From positions 2,501 through 66,500 of the forward strand of contig LSRY02000038.1 in NCBI GenBank assembly GCA_001643675.2: 64,000 bases of DNA. Reading direction: 5' to 3'. Under the pieces are notes generated by a model. The model ran no database searches and was not told where the DNA came from. It saw only the letters and a program-made list of their open reading frames with translations. Source of the DNA: Monocercomonoides exilis (taxonomy: Eukaryota > Preaxostyla > Oxymonadida > Polymastigidae). A program made the position numbers and the translations under genes. This document shows positions 35,561 to 46,484 of the stretch, one piece after another. Numbering within the stretch: the stretch's first letter is position 1; each line of letters begins with the position of its first letter.

Positions 35561-38500
35561 TGTCAAGCGAATAAAAGAAAATTTTAATTGTAATTGAATA
35601 ATTTCAAGTTTATATTAAAGAAAGATGAAAACCCCCTGAATTGCATTATTATTATTTTAATCAGATAAGCAAAGGAAATCTTTGTATTTATTAAAATTCC
35701 ATGTGTATTCTGCGATGCGAGAAATTCTGCTCAAATGAGAATCTGAATTGTTATTGAATCTCAAAATTTTTATGAAAAAGAATCGAAACAAACCATGTAA
35801 ATTTCATGAACAAACAATTGCAAAATAGTCCATTCAAAAATACCCTTTTCATATACAAGTATTGAAATTTTTTATTTTGATCAAAAATCTTGGATATATA
35901 ATATTTTAAAACAAAATTTTTTTATCCAAAGAAAAAGTTTGTGATGAATCAACAAATTTCATTCCAAAATGTTGAATTTTCTCTGATAAAAAAGAAATAT
36001 AGTGTTTTATAATTAGCTATTCATGTGTCAAATTTTTGCTCGATGGAAATTTTCAAAAAAAATTTCACAGATTTTCAAATTTTTTTTCGACTGAAAATAT
36101 GAAAATTATCATTTAAATTTTTATAATTATTCATGTTTTGAAACTTCTTAAAGATTGAATGATCCATATATATATAATTCGAAATATCTTTTTATTCATT
36201 CATCTTTCATAAACGGAAACGGAATAAAATCAATAATTGATTAATGAAAATTGAAATACAAAAAATATAGTACATATTTTGTTTGTTTTTGTTTCGTATT
36301 ATCATTTTCAGTTTCTTTCCAGGGTTTTATGTGAAAATTCCGCCGGATTACTAACCCTAACCTAACAAAGTTTGATCTTCCATTGAAAAAATTCATTTAT
36401 AATGTTAATATGATATAGTATATAATGTAAATTTTTGGTGTTAATCTGTCCACAAATTATTGAGATAAAAAAATATTTTCATTTTTTCATTCATTTTTTG
36501 AATAATAATTAATTTTTTTTTATTTTTTTGTAACGTTCATTCCATCTCAATTTTAATATCAAATAAATAATTATCATATAATATATCTCTACTAATTTTA
36601 TTTTTAATATTGAAAGCAATCCTCTTATGAAATAATTTTTTTTCCATAATTTTAAATCTTAATAAATATTTTTCTATTTATTCCATGAACATATTAATTT
36701 GAAAATAATGTTTTGTATAGGTTATGAGGGGTGGGGAATGTGTTGGTGTATAGTAAGAATGGTAACAAACAGTTTTTGAGAAGTCGAATTTTTTTCATTG
36801 AAAAATGGTTTTGATCTAGATCAAACTTTTTTTCAAAAAAATATTTTTTTCATAAGAAGTAGGAATTAGTGATTGATGAAAAGTTACATATATGGGTAAT
36901 ATTATGAGAGGAATTGATTGGTATTAAAATCAGAAATTAATCTATTCAAATTGTGGAATTATATGTAAAATATAATTTTTTCAGTCAAAATTTTGGAAAA
37001 AGAAATTTAAATATCTCGATAAATAAATTTTTCTAAGCCGTGAGACTTTACAGAAGTGTTAGTTGGACCATTTGTGAATTTTTGAAGTCATGGTCAAAAA
37101 TTCGAAAAATGTGAAATTTTGATTTTTTCTGATTAAGTTGAATTTAGCTCAAGTTAGTCAGAAAAAATGAAAAATTGGTGAAAATCGATTTTTATGAAAG
37201 TTGTGATCGAAACTTATGAAAACACAAAAAGTTCGGATAATTCGCGAATAGTCCGCTGAATTTTTTTCTCGGGCCAGATTGGTCTGGTTAGTGAGAAAAT
37301 GTGATATGAAGATTTTGACTGAAAAAGTGGTGATCATAGATCAAGGAGCGAAAAATATGGGGTCTCAGATTCCTTTGATAATTGGCAGGTGGCAAGTATA
37401 TATGCCACTTATAAACATACTCGAATCTAAATTTTTTCTACCGAGCGGTTGTGGCAGGGCAGTGCGGACAAGTTGGTGATTTTGACTGTAAAATCGAAAA
37501 ATATTTTTTTTCTCGAAAATTTCAAAGTCGATATAAAATATGATTCCATGGATGATTATGAGTTGCAATGTTGTATATTGGTGATTTTTGGTTGGATACA
37601 CTTATTTGTAGTTTCTGAGTTACAATCGATATTTTGAGTGAAAATGGTCATTTTTGAGGTATATCGAGTATAACACCAGAAGTAATGGCCAGATAAATTT
37701 GATATTAATATATGATATATGTGCATATAGTGCGGTAATAGCATGCATATGGGTGTTGGTGGCGGGGGTCTGGCAGGCTGTCCAGAAAAGAAATAAAAAT
37801 TTTGACTTTGTCTGGGGGTGCCTGGTTAGTGAAGTCACAGAGAGCGAAGGAGAGGCAAGTGGCTGAATCGAAACACATATGACCGGCACAGTAACCCATG
37901 CCCGGATGTGGCCAAACGGCGTTTCGATCGGCCCAGTGGTTGCTGAGAAATCCAAGCGACTAGTTGTTTTGAGTTCAGTGTTGATTTTTTACATAGAAAA
38001 ATGACTGGGGGGGTATTGACTTGGGAGAGCTGTGGAGAGTGAAGGGAGGGCAAGTGACCGGAGTTAGAAGGATATGTTGGGGAATGTTAGTGGGGGTATG
38101 ATATGGTGCGGTTGCTAAGAAATTGGCCCAGCGAATATTTCTCTGCACTCGTGGAAGTATATTTTTCAATGAAAATTAATTTTTTTCTTTGAAAAATTTT
38201 CAATGAATTCAAACTTTTGCTCGTCGAGCGTAAAGAAGCACGATAAGGTTCATTTAATTATTTTCCATTTTAATTATTAATATCTTTTTTATTTTTAATA
38301 TGTTTTATATTGATTTCGATAAAATCAAAATTTCCATAAATTAATTTTCAAATCGATATTTTTTCAATGTGTGATAACTTTGAAATGGATTTCTATTGCA
38401 AAAAACCAAGATTATCATTCGTATCTTGATGATTAATAGGCTCAGCGTATTGCATGCTCCACTTTCTGATAAACAAGTTTGACACGTTGATAATGAACAA

Positions 38501-41435
38501 CAATTTTCTCAATTATTCATTCCGCTTGGTAATATTCAGGTTCTGATAACATTGAATTCGAGTTTTGCATCATAATGAATTATTTTCATAACGAGCTTAC
38601 ATCCCCAGAGTGCATAATTATCTGCTGCAAATATTTTCCAAAATCTGTAACAATTATGTTCACATCTCACCGCATATTACATATCTTCTATAAATTGAAA
38701 GATAAATATCAATAACTCATACCAGTGCAGCTTCACAAACCTTGAACTTCATCAATGATTGAATTTTTCACTTCGATCCTAACTTTCTTTCATTTTCTAA
38801 TCAATATAACAGCTTTCTCGATGGTATTTGTTATTCATTCGTCCTTTCATCTTTTGACAAAGAATAAAAATGCTGAATAAAATCCAAAATAAATAATTTC
38901 TTTTAATAAAACCTTTCAAATAGAAACGCATACTCTGAATATTATGATTCATTGAAAATTGTGCTTTTTATTCAATAAACTGCATGTATCTCCACTGAAA
39001 GCCAATTTTTACTAAAAAACTTACAAAAATATTAAATATTTCAAACCTCTGAATGATTTATCTCTCATTCACATTAAATTCCAAACATTATTATTGATGT
39101 TGCTAAAACATGTGGGAAAATTTGCCAGATCTGAATTTTTCATTGAAAGATATTTATTTATTCAGACAAATTCTTAAATATTTCCTTCAGAAAACATCAT
39201 ATCGATGATTTGCAATCGAAATACTCTTCAAATTGTCTTTTCTTTTTCTCTGATCATTCGTAATTATCTCAAAATATAAATATCTTTCAAAAATTTAACT
39301 TTCAAAATAAAAGAAAACCTTTCGCAATCCTCAAACCTCCAAATAGAGAGTGATATTTTCTTTCACAGAAATAAAAATCTCCAAATGAAACAATTTATAT
39401 CCTTCTGCTTTTCATGGATTCCAAAAAGATAATAAAAACTACTCTGTTCCTTACCATGGATCTATCAGGAGTTTTAATGTCTTATATATTAACCATAGAA
39501 CTGAAGATGTCTGAAAATTGCTTCACATTCATTCCTTCAAATAAATAATTGCAAGATGACAAAATAATTGAATTTTGTATCAAGAACAAACTGTTCACAT
39601 ATCTGGATTGCTAATTCAAATTTTGTTCAAATGAAACTGCATTAAACTTAAATCCCCAATCAAATAAACGTGCTTTTATGTATCACTCTTTCATTTCCTC
39701 ACAGATTGAAATAATGAAAAATGGTCCATCACTGAAAAGCTTTTGGAGAAAACTTCTTCAATAAATGACTTTTTGATATCATTATTTCCCAAATGTTGCA
39801 TTTCATATAAATTCTGAAATAAAAAAAAGAGTTTTGCTAAAAAATAAAGAATAAAACAAACCTTTATTGTCCAAATCATTATCATTCGAACTCAACAGTC
39901 GAATTCAAGTGTTATTGTTTTCGTACGCTTTCACAGATTTTCTTTTCAGGCTAACTATATCCTTTTCATCTTTGTTTGACCATCTTATGACAGTTGATTG
40001 ATCTGATTATTTAATTCGAAATTCACAGTCATTCGATAAAATTAAGGATTATGTCTCATATGGATAATAGCAAAATTCATATATAATTAATATTGAAAGT
40101 GTAATGTGTGAGAAGTTTCTTTCTTTGATTGTTAGAGTTTGAAATTTATTTCTTATTTCTCAAGCAACTTCATATGAAAGATCTTTTATGAACGAATGGA
40201 AAAATCAAAATTCTACACAGTTATAGAAGCCAATAGAAAATAATGTTATCCTTTTTCATTTCAAAGAAGCTCAGCGTCTGCCATTAAGTTTCAGTTGAAT
40301 CAAAAGGAAACTTAAATTCTGAAAAAACTCTCCGAATCTTTGTTCGAAATGAACATTCCTGTTTGTGCTCCGATTGATTGAACCCTCCAATTCAATAGTT
40401 TTTCTTATTAAAGTCTGACTTTGTAATTGTTTCCGTAAGCATCGTTATTTTTCAATTTAAATATTTCTGAAATTCTTTTCTTCATTCGCAATATTCATCA
40501 AATCAATCATTATTTTTTCCATTTAATTTTTGCATAAATCAAATATTTAATTATTTTCAGCATCAACAGTGTAATTTTGTTCATTTTCAAGCAAATATAT
40601 CTTTAATCATTTCATCCATCTGATTCGATATTCAACTGTTGCATTCAAAGATTATCGATTCATCTTCCTTCAAGCATAAATCATTTTCCACAATCAATAT
40701 TACCATGTCTGCAATCAACAAGCCATTTGTGAAACTCAATTAATGCTTCGTTTGTTCCTTTACAGCAAGCATCACATCTCAATCATCAATCCAACAATTG
40801 TCCATTTCATTTAGCATTGAAACATTCAATGTTCTGATGTTGTTTATTAGCCTTAACCATTTTGTGATTCTGCTTTTGATTTTCTCACGAGATCGCTTTT
40901 TCAATGTTAATCAATCAGACTTTCACAACTTTTAAAATGATTCTCACTGCACAAAGCAAACATAATTCATAATAAACTCATTAGAAACATGCACATATTG
41001 ATATTTCTTTCTCTCATGCAGCATTCTTCTGATTGTCACGTGTCTTTAATCAAATTCAGTATCAAATAGAATAGGAGCCTACGGAAATGTTTTCCCCGCA
41101 ACAAAAAAATCAAAGAGATAGCAAACGTTTGATTGTTTGAACAATGAATTATTCATCCATCTTTTCGTACTTTCTATATTTTCACTTCGAAATGTTTGAT
41201 TTTAAAGAATGAAACAATGAAACATGATATCTTTTTATAATTTTCTGTAAACAGCAAATAAAAACAAACAATCCAATACAAAGAGAAATTTGCAGTTTAA
41301 TTGTTCGATAAAGAAAAAGGTTATCAACATTATGATATCAAAGAAATTGTGACAGATAAGGAATTCACACTGAAAAGAATGAAATTCTGCAAATATGTCT
41401 TTCAGTCTTTTTCACTCGCTTGCTTTCATGTTCGT
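35561..41435. other. Long AT-rich non-coding region
   Basis: Nearly 6 kb holds no supported gene. Positions 35561-36350 and 38170-41435 are uniformly AT-rich. Within 36700-38170 there are GC-richer islands (37260-37480, 37720-38120) with diverged internal repetition, described as a finding. An interstitial telomere motif lies at 36351. Frames up to about 110 codons (minus 37620-37955) have no recognisable domain. Confidence 0.6.
36351..36366. repeat. Interstitial telomere motif
   Basis: CTAACCCTAACCTAAC has the same orientation and the same one-C-short variant as the motif at 15498, and lies just after GCCGGATTA. Confidence 0.8.
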
Positions 41436-44400
41436 TTATGTCTTTGCATTTTCCACATCTTCGTATTCATCACCCATTTGCAGTAAATCCAAAACGTTCT
41501 CCGGGAAATCCAAATTAGCATCGTCGTTGTGTTCAGCCTTGATTTTTTTGAGAATGTTCCTTAATCTGTCGCGGCAAGAGTTTCCTGATCTGCACTTCAA
41601 CTCTTTGCTTATTTCTTCGAAAGATTTATTGTCCAGCAATCCTTTCATCAAAACATCATCTTCCATTCGAGTCCACTTGATTCTTGTCTTGCAACTTGTT
41701 ATTGGATTCACTTCTCTGTTCTCTTTGAGCTTTTCCTTTGGCTTAAAGTTTGAAACTTCCAACATGATCTTTCCATCAAGATAGTCATCTATTTGCGACA
41801 GATATTCATTTGCCAAGTTTATCAAATCTCCGCCACTGGTCTTAACGAGTTGTAGAATATACTCCTTGCATGCATGAATAGCTGTTTGATTCTTCTTTCT
41901 TTTAATATCATGTGCCTTTACAAACTTTGCAGCTGCCATCGAATGCAATTTGGAGATATACGAAGATGGATATCCAAATTTCCAACAGGTGAACTTAATG
42001 ATTTGCAAGACGTAAAATCGAAATGTGTCCAAAATGCTTTCTATTCTCCATTCACTCCTTTTGATTTCGACATTATGGAAAACAGTTGGGTTTGACAAAT
42101 CCAAGGCAAACGGCTCCTCAGACTCCAATACATCGTTAGGAAAATTTGTTCGGTTGGAAATTATAGTTGCTTTTGTTGTTCTGCTCACATACTCCTCCTC
42201 TGTTGGTCCGCCAAACTTCCACTTCGCAATAAATGAAGCAGTTTCAAGAACGCTTTCTCTCTTTAAAGGATTGTTCCCAATTTTCAAAAGAGCGGAACAA
42301 AGAAACCCTGATCGTAAAGAGTGGAAGCCAAAAAGCTTATCGGGATAGCCTGCCTGTTTTGCCCTCTTCTGTATCCTCACCCTCATTGCACCTTTGCGCA
42401 AGCCCCACACACGTTCCCACCCCAAATCCTTTAAACTCCATTCATCAAATCGAGTTAACGAAAGCCCAAATTCTTGCACTAAGTATTGTTCAAACCACCA
42501 TATGAAATTCAAGCTGCTTTTTGAACAAATGTCCCCCTCCAGGGTCACGCAATGGTCATCCATTCTGTACCCTTTTCCACATTCAACATTAAACGTAACC
42601 TTCAGAAAGGTTGAACCTGGCTTGGCGAACACCCGAACGATATCTTTCATCTTCACCATTGAACACGTTATGCTTCTGGAACCTGTCGACAAAGCAAAAA
42701 TAAAAAGGGATGCTTCCCTTGGCTTCTCCAACACCCAGTCTGGAATACATCCAATAATTCTTTCAAGATCTCCGACAATTAAAGGCTCCTTCTTTTTGGA
42801 TTTAATCAAATTTGCTCCTCCTTTTGTATCAATATTGAAGTGATGCAGTTTTGTCTTCGCAGCACGAATCTCACTCATTGCTTGCTTCACAGCAAGCTTC
42901 ACCTTCACACTGACGGATGAATCAGATTGACTTTCAGAAAGAAAATACAAACTTGGGATGATAGAAGCACACAGAGACTTCACTGAATAACGAAGTCCAA
43001 TTCCCAAAAGCTTGAGAAATCCATATGTTGGATCTTCCTCCAATGGCCAGGTTGGAAAATGAAACTTTTCACAAAACAAACAAAACATTCCCCTCACCCA
43101 TTCATGACTTTTTGATGTTTCTCCGTATGTTGGTGTCCCTCTTTTGATATATGTTTGTAAAGTCTCCGCGCTGTAAGTTCTGAGTGCATTAGATAATCGA
43201 TTTGGTGTATCGTAGACAAAGCGTGGAGAATCCATCGCTGGTGTGGAAGATCCAGTTGAAATCAAATCCAAAGGCCTGAACTCTTCGTCTTGTTCATAAC
43301 CATACAATTCCTTTCTTGTTTTTCTCACTCTAAAAGCTTCATCAGTTGTAATTTGCTCAATAAATGTGTACGGTTTCTTTCTTGACATATTCAATTTGTG
43401 CAACAGAGCACTTTTCGTCTCAGCCGTGTCAAAAACAGTCCTTCGCTTTTTCTTTTCCTTTTTCTTCAAAAATGATCTTTGTTTCTTTTGTTTTCTTCCT
43501 TTCACTTTTGAAATTGCCAAATCTGAACTTGCAATGCTTCCACAATTTTCCTGCGAACTCTCATTTTCTTCTTTATCATTATCTATCAGCATGATCTCTT
43601 TATCTTCAGCGGTTTGTTTTCTATCCATTTCGTTCACTGAAAGTTTTTTTTTCTTTCCCTTCGAACCTTTGACACTCACTTTTTCACCATGAAGAACTTT
43701 TCTGATATCGATAAATGAAAGATTTTGCAGCTCTTCATTAATCTGAAAATTTCTCCCACTGTCAGGACATTGTTCATTTTCAGTTCCTTCTTTTTCTTGA
43801 TTTTCTTTCTCTGATTGTCTTCTTGTCGATATGGTTGAAAGTTTGGATGCAGTATATATATCGGATGAAGAACGCCTTTGTTTGTACACTCTTTTCTTTT
43901 CCGTTTCATCCGTCTTTTGGTATTTCTTTAATGTTCCTTCGATGAATTTTGCGGTTCTGCTTTTCTTGGGTCTCCCTCTTTTTTTTCTTTTTACACAGAT
44001 TTTCTTTAATTCTTTGATATTCTTTTCCTGTTTTTTGTAATTGTCTGGATCTTCTTTCTCTGATTGCTCTTCCAGCTGAACAATTGTAACATTTGAAATC
44101 GTTGCACCACATATTTTGTCCTTCAAAGCATTAAAATCGTTCACAAGCATGAGTTGCTGCTCAAAAACAGAAATTATCTCCTCGACATTATCGTAACGAA
44201 CTTGATTTATCGTGTTCTCCTTTGATAAAGATAGATCAACATGTTGCGATGAACGAATATTGAAACTTGATTGATTTTTATCGTAGTGAAACTCTTTCCG
44301 AAATTCTTCGTATTCGGTTTTTCGTGTTATCTCGGGGTAAATATGTTCATTTGTTCCATTTGTGGCTTCTGTTGCATTTACAGTTCTTTGCATGAATTGA

Positions 44401-45137
44401 AAATGACTCGAAAACATTTCTGGACATGCACAAACGGATGCAGATGAATATCCAACAAGTGAATCCGAAAATGTTGATGACTGTGCATAAGGATCGCTCC
44501 TATCAGAACTTTTATCCATTCCTTTCGATTCAGATTCTTCAGAATAGAAAGTCTCAGTTGATGAATTCGTCTCCTCCTCATTTGATGATTGTAAAGATTT
44601 TTCTGTTATTTCATTTTCCTTGTGGTTGCCTGAACTGAGTTTGTCTGGAAATTCGTCTGTTGAAGAATTATCTATATTGTCAATATTTCTTTTCATTCTC
44701 TCTGCGCAGAGCTCGTCAAGATTTTCTTTCCTAACGGAAAACAGCGGCCTTGGGAAAATGCTTTTATGTGCGCACTCACGAATGCAATCCAAAGATATTT
44801 GCTCTGGATACTGTTCCAAGACGGTTGAGTTAAAATCAAATTTGGGTAAGGAATCATCATTTTTCAAATTCATAAGCCACTGAGAAATAGAAGATATTTG
44901 GTCAGCGTTGTCCATTTTTTTCTTTTTGGCTTTTTCCTTTTGAGCAGAATTGTTTGCAATCCTTTCAAGTGATGGAGTGGAAATTACATCGTCGAAGCTA
45001 CTGAATTGAACGGTTGAAGATTGACGAAGTGGGGACATTGGTGGGCTGATGAAGAAAGGAGAAGAAGGAGCGGAAATTGCATTTGAACGAATTGAAGGAG
45101 TGTGATGAGGGGTAGTTGTTGGAGTGAGTGGTGGCAA
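41436..45137 (-). CDS. YR3: tyrosine recombinase with SANT/Myb domain and AT-hook (5' exon unresolved)
   Basis: An open frame of 1,233 codons is reported from a TTG, so 45137 is not the true start: the frame stays open upstream to about 45310 without a clear ATG, and possible GTTTG...AG introns lie there. Visible features are QWLM at 86-89, FPRPLFSVR at 128-136 and NLDELC at 139-144 (module shared with YR2), an AT-hook-like RGRPKK near 387, an integrase core-binding region at about 660-800, then R821 in TGSR, a K in GKG, H939 and R942 in HSLRSG, W973 in AKW and Y983 in EEEYVS. A SANT-like domain (KWTRMEDD...SCRDRLRNIL) lies close to the C-terminus. The catalytic set is complete. This is the longest family member here and is subfamily B. 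It may be a Crypton-like mobile enzyme or a host-retained recombinase. Confidence 0.8.
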   Translation of the reverse strand: MPPLTPTTTPHHTPSIRSNAISAPSSPFFISPPMSPLRQSSTVQFSSFDDVISTPSLERIANNSAQKEKAKKKKMDNADQISSISQWLMNLKNDDSLPKFDFNSTVLEQYPEQISLDCIRECAHKSIFPRPLFSVRKENLDELCAERMKRNIDNIDNSSTDEFPDKLSSGNHKENEITEKSLQSSNEEETNSSTETFYSEESESKGMDKSSDRSDPYAQSSTFSDSLVGYSSASVCACPEMFSSHFQFMQRTVNATEATNGTNEHIYPEITRKTEYEEFRKEFHYDKNQSSFNIRSSQHVDLSLSKENTINQVRYDNVEEIISVFEQQLMLVNDFNALKDKICGATISNVTIVQLEEQSEKEDPDNYKKQEKNIKELKKICVKRKKRGRPKKSRTAKFIEGTLKKYQKTDETEKKRVYKQRRSSSDIYTASKLSTISTRRQSEKENQEKEGTENEQCPDSGRNFQINEELQNLSFIDIRKVLHGEKVSVKGSKGKKKKLSVNEMDRKQTAEDKEIMLIDNDKEENESSQENCGSIASSDLAISKVKGRKQKKQRSFLKKKEKKKRRTVFDTAETKSALLHKLNMSRKKPYTFIEQITTDEAFRVRKTRKELYGYEQDEEFRPLDLISTGSSTPAMDSPRFVYDTPNRLSNALRTYSAETLQTYIKRGTPTYGETSKSHEWVRGMFCLFCEKFHFPTWPLEEDPTYGFLKLLGIGLRYSVKSLCASIIPSLYFLSESQSDSSVSVKVKLAVKQAMSEIRAAKTKLHHFNIDTKGGANLIKSKKKEPLIVGDLERIIGCIPDWVLEKPREASLFIFALSTGSRSITCSMVKMKDIVRVFAKPGSTFLKVTFNVECGKGYRMDDHCVTLEGDICSKSSLNFIWWFEQYLVQEFGLSLTRFDEWSLKDLGWERVWGLRKGAMRVRIQKRAKQAGYPDKLFGFHSLRSGFLCSALLKIGNNPLKRESVLETASFIAKWKFGGPTEEEYVSRTTKATIISNRTNFPNDVLESEEPFALDLSNPTVFHNVEIKRSEWRIESILDTFRFYVLQIIKFTCWKFGYPSSYISKLHSMAAAKFVKAHDIKRKKNQTAIHACKEYILQLVKTSGGDLINLANEYLSQIDDYLDGKIMLEVSNFKPKEKLKENREVNPITSCKTRIKWTRMEDDVLMKGLLDNKSFEEISKELKCRSGNSCRDRLRNILKKIKAEHNDDANLDFPENVLDLLQMGDEYEDVENAKT

Positions 45138-45329
45138 ACGGTAGAAATTTGGCTGCGAAGGCGATGCAACTCCTTTCTGTGCTCTTCTCTCGTCTTCCTT
45201 TTGATTGGTGATCTCTTGATTTCGTTCTTTATAGAAAATAAATTGCCTATAATAAAAACGAAAGAAATCATAAACAAACTGTAGAAATTCATAGAATTTT
45301 TGCTGTTAATTGAATAGAATAATAAAATT

Positions 45330-46484
45330 AGCACCAATGAAAAATTCTCCACAAACTATTTATCTCCAGCGTATCGGAATCTTCTTAACATTGCAATTTT
45401 TCTAATACGAAAAAAGAACAGGAAAAATCGATTAATTGTGAGAAATTGATGTTAAAGTAGTGTTCCAAACTTGAATAAGTCACAAAATCTTCAAATATAT
45501 ACAAGAAATAAATTGGATTTATCAGGAATATTTATTTCCTTTGAAGTGATCAAGATTGATGGAGATAATGGTTTGTTCCGCAACATATTATGGTCATGAT
45601 CAATCAATTATACTTTTGTTTCAGATTTTTCCAAAGAGGAAAATAAGCGTATCAGATGTTGTCGATATTGAACAAGAGTTAATTTACAAGTATGTTGGCT
45701 ATATTGAAATTAAAAAAATATTGATTTTGATTCAATTTTTTGATTAGTTCGTTTTTCAATTTTACAGAACTCGACAGTGAATTGACATGTGTAACGAAGT
45801 GGAAACGCTGTCTGCAATGCAAGTTTGCCGTGCTGCAAATAAGATTTCATCAGAAGGAAAAGCTGGGCTTTTAAATCCAAGTCAGCCAAATTTTGAATAT
45901 TAAACGTTGAAAATGAATTGTTAAATCTTTTTATCAGGACATATGGTTAGGAGGATAGAACATAAAGCTGTTTACAGGCAAATTAATCAGTTCTCTTTAT
46001 GAAAACCGAATATTTTCATTGACGAATGAAAACAATAAGATTTTTTGTTTCCATTTAATCAAAAAAAGAAAGAAAATCAATGTTATTGTTTTTCAATATA
46101 TTTTTCTCATAACATTCGTTTCCAAATAACATTTTTTTCATGTTGATAACAAAGCATTTTTAAAATAATCATCATATTCTTTGTTTTCAATAAAGTTAAA
46201 TATCGAATAAAAATATTTCATAAGTCAAAACATATTTTTCATTGAAAGATAACATTTTCAAGATATTCCAAAAAGTTTTGGAGTAAAAAGCGGGAAAGAT
46301 CGGAAGCTTAATTATTAAAATTAGGTTAGCAGTATAAATGACCCATAACTTCATTTGAATTTTGCCGGTCAACCATCCAACCAATTTTGACAAAAAATAT
46401 CTCAAATGATAGACAAATCACTGCTCTATTATTCAATATCATTTTCATTCCATGCTAGTTCTTCAAGCACTTCAAATTCTTAGT
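45330..46484. other. Intergenic region with possible exon fragments
   Basis: Mostly AT-rich. Between 45600 and 45875 two short plus-strand stretches look exon-like and are bounded by acceptor-like TTTTGTTTCAG and TTTTACAG: one reads IFPKRKISVSDVVDIEQELIY, the other LTCVTKWKRCLQCKFAVLQ before a stop. The reading phases across the putative intron do not join cleanly, so I do not call a gene. Confidence 0.3.
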
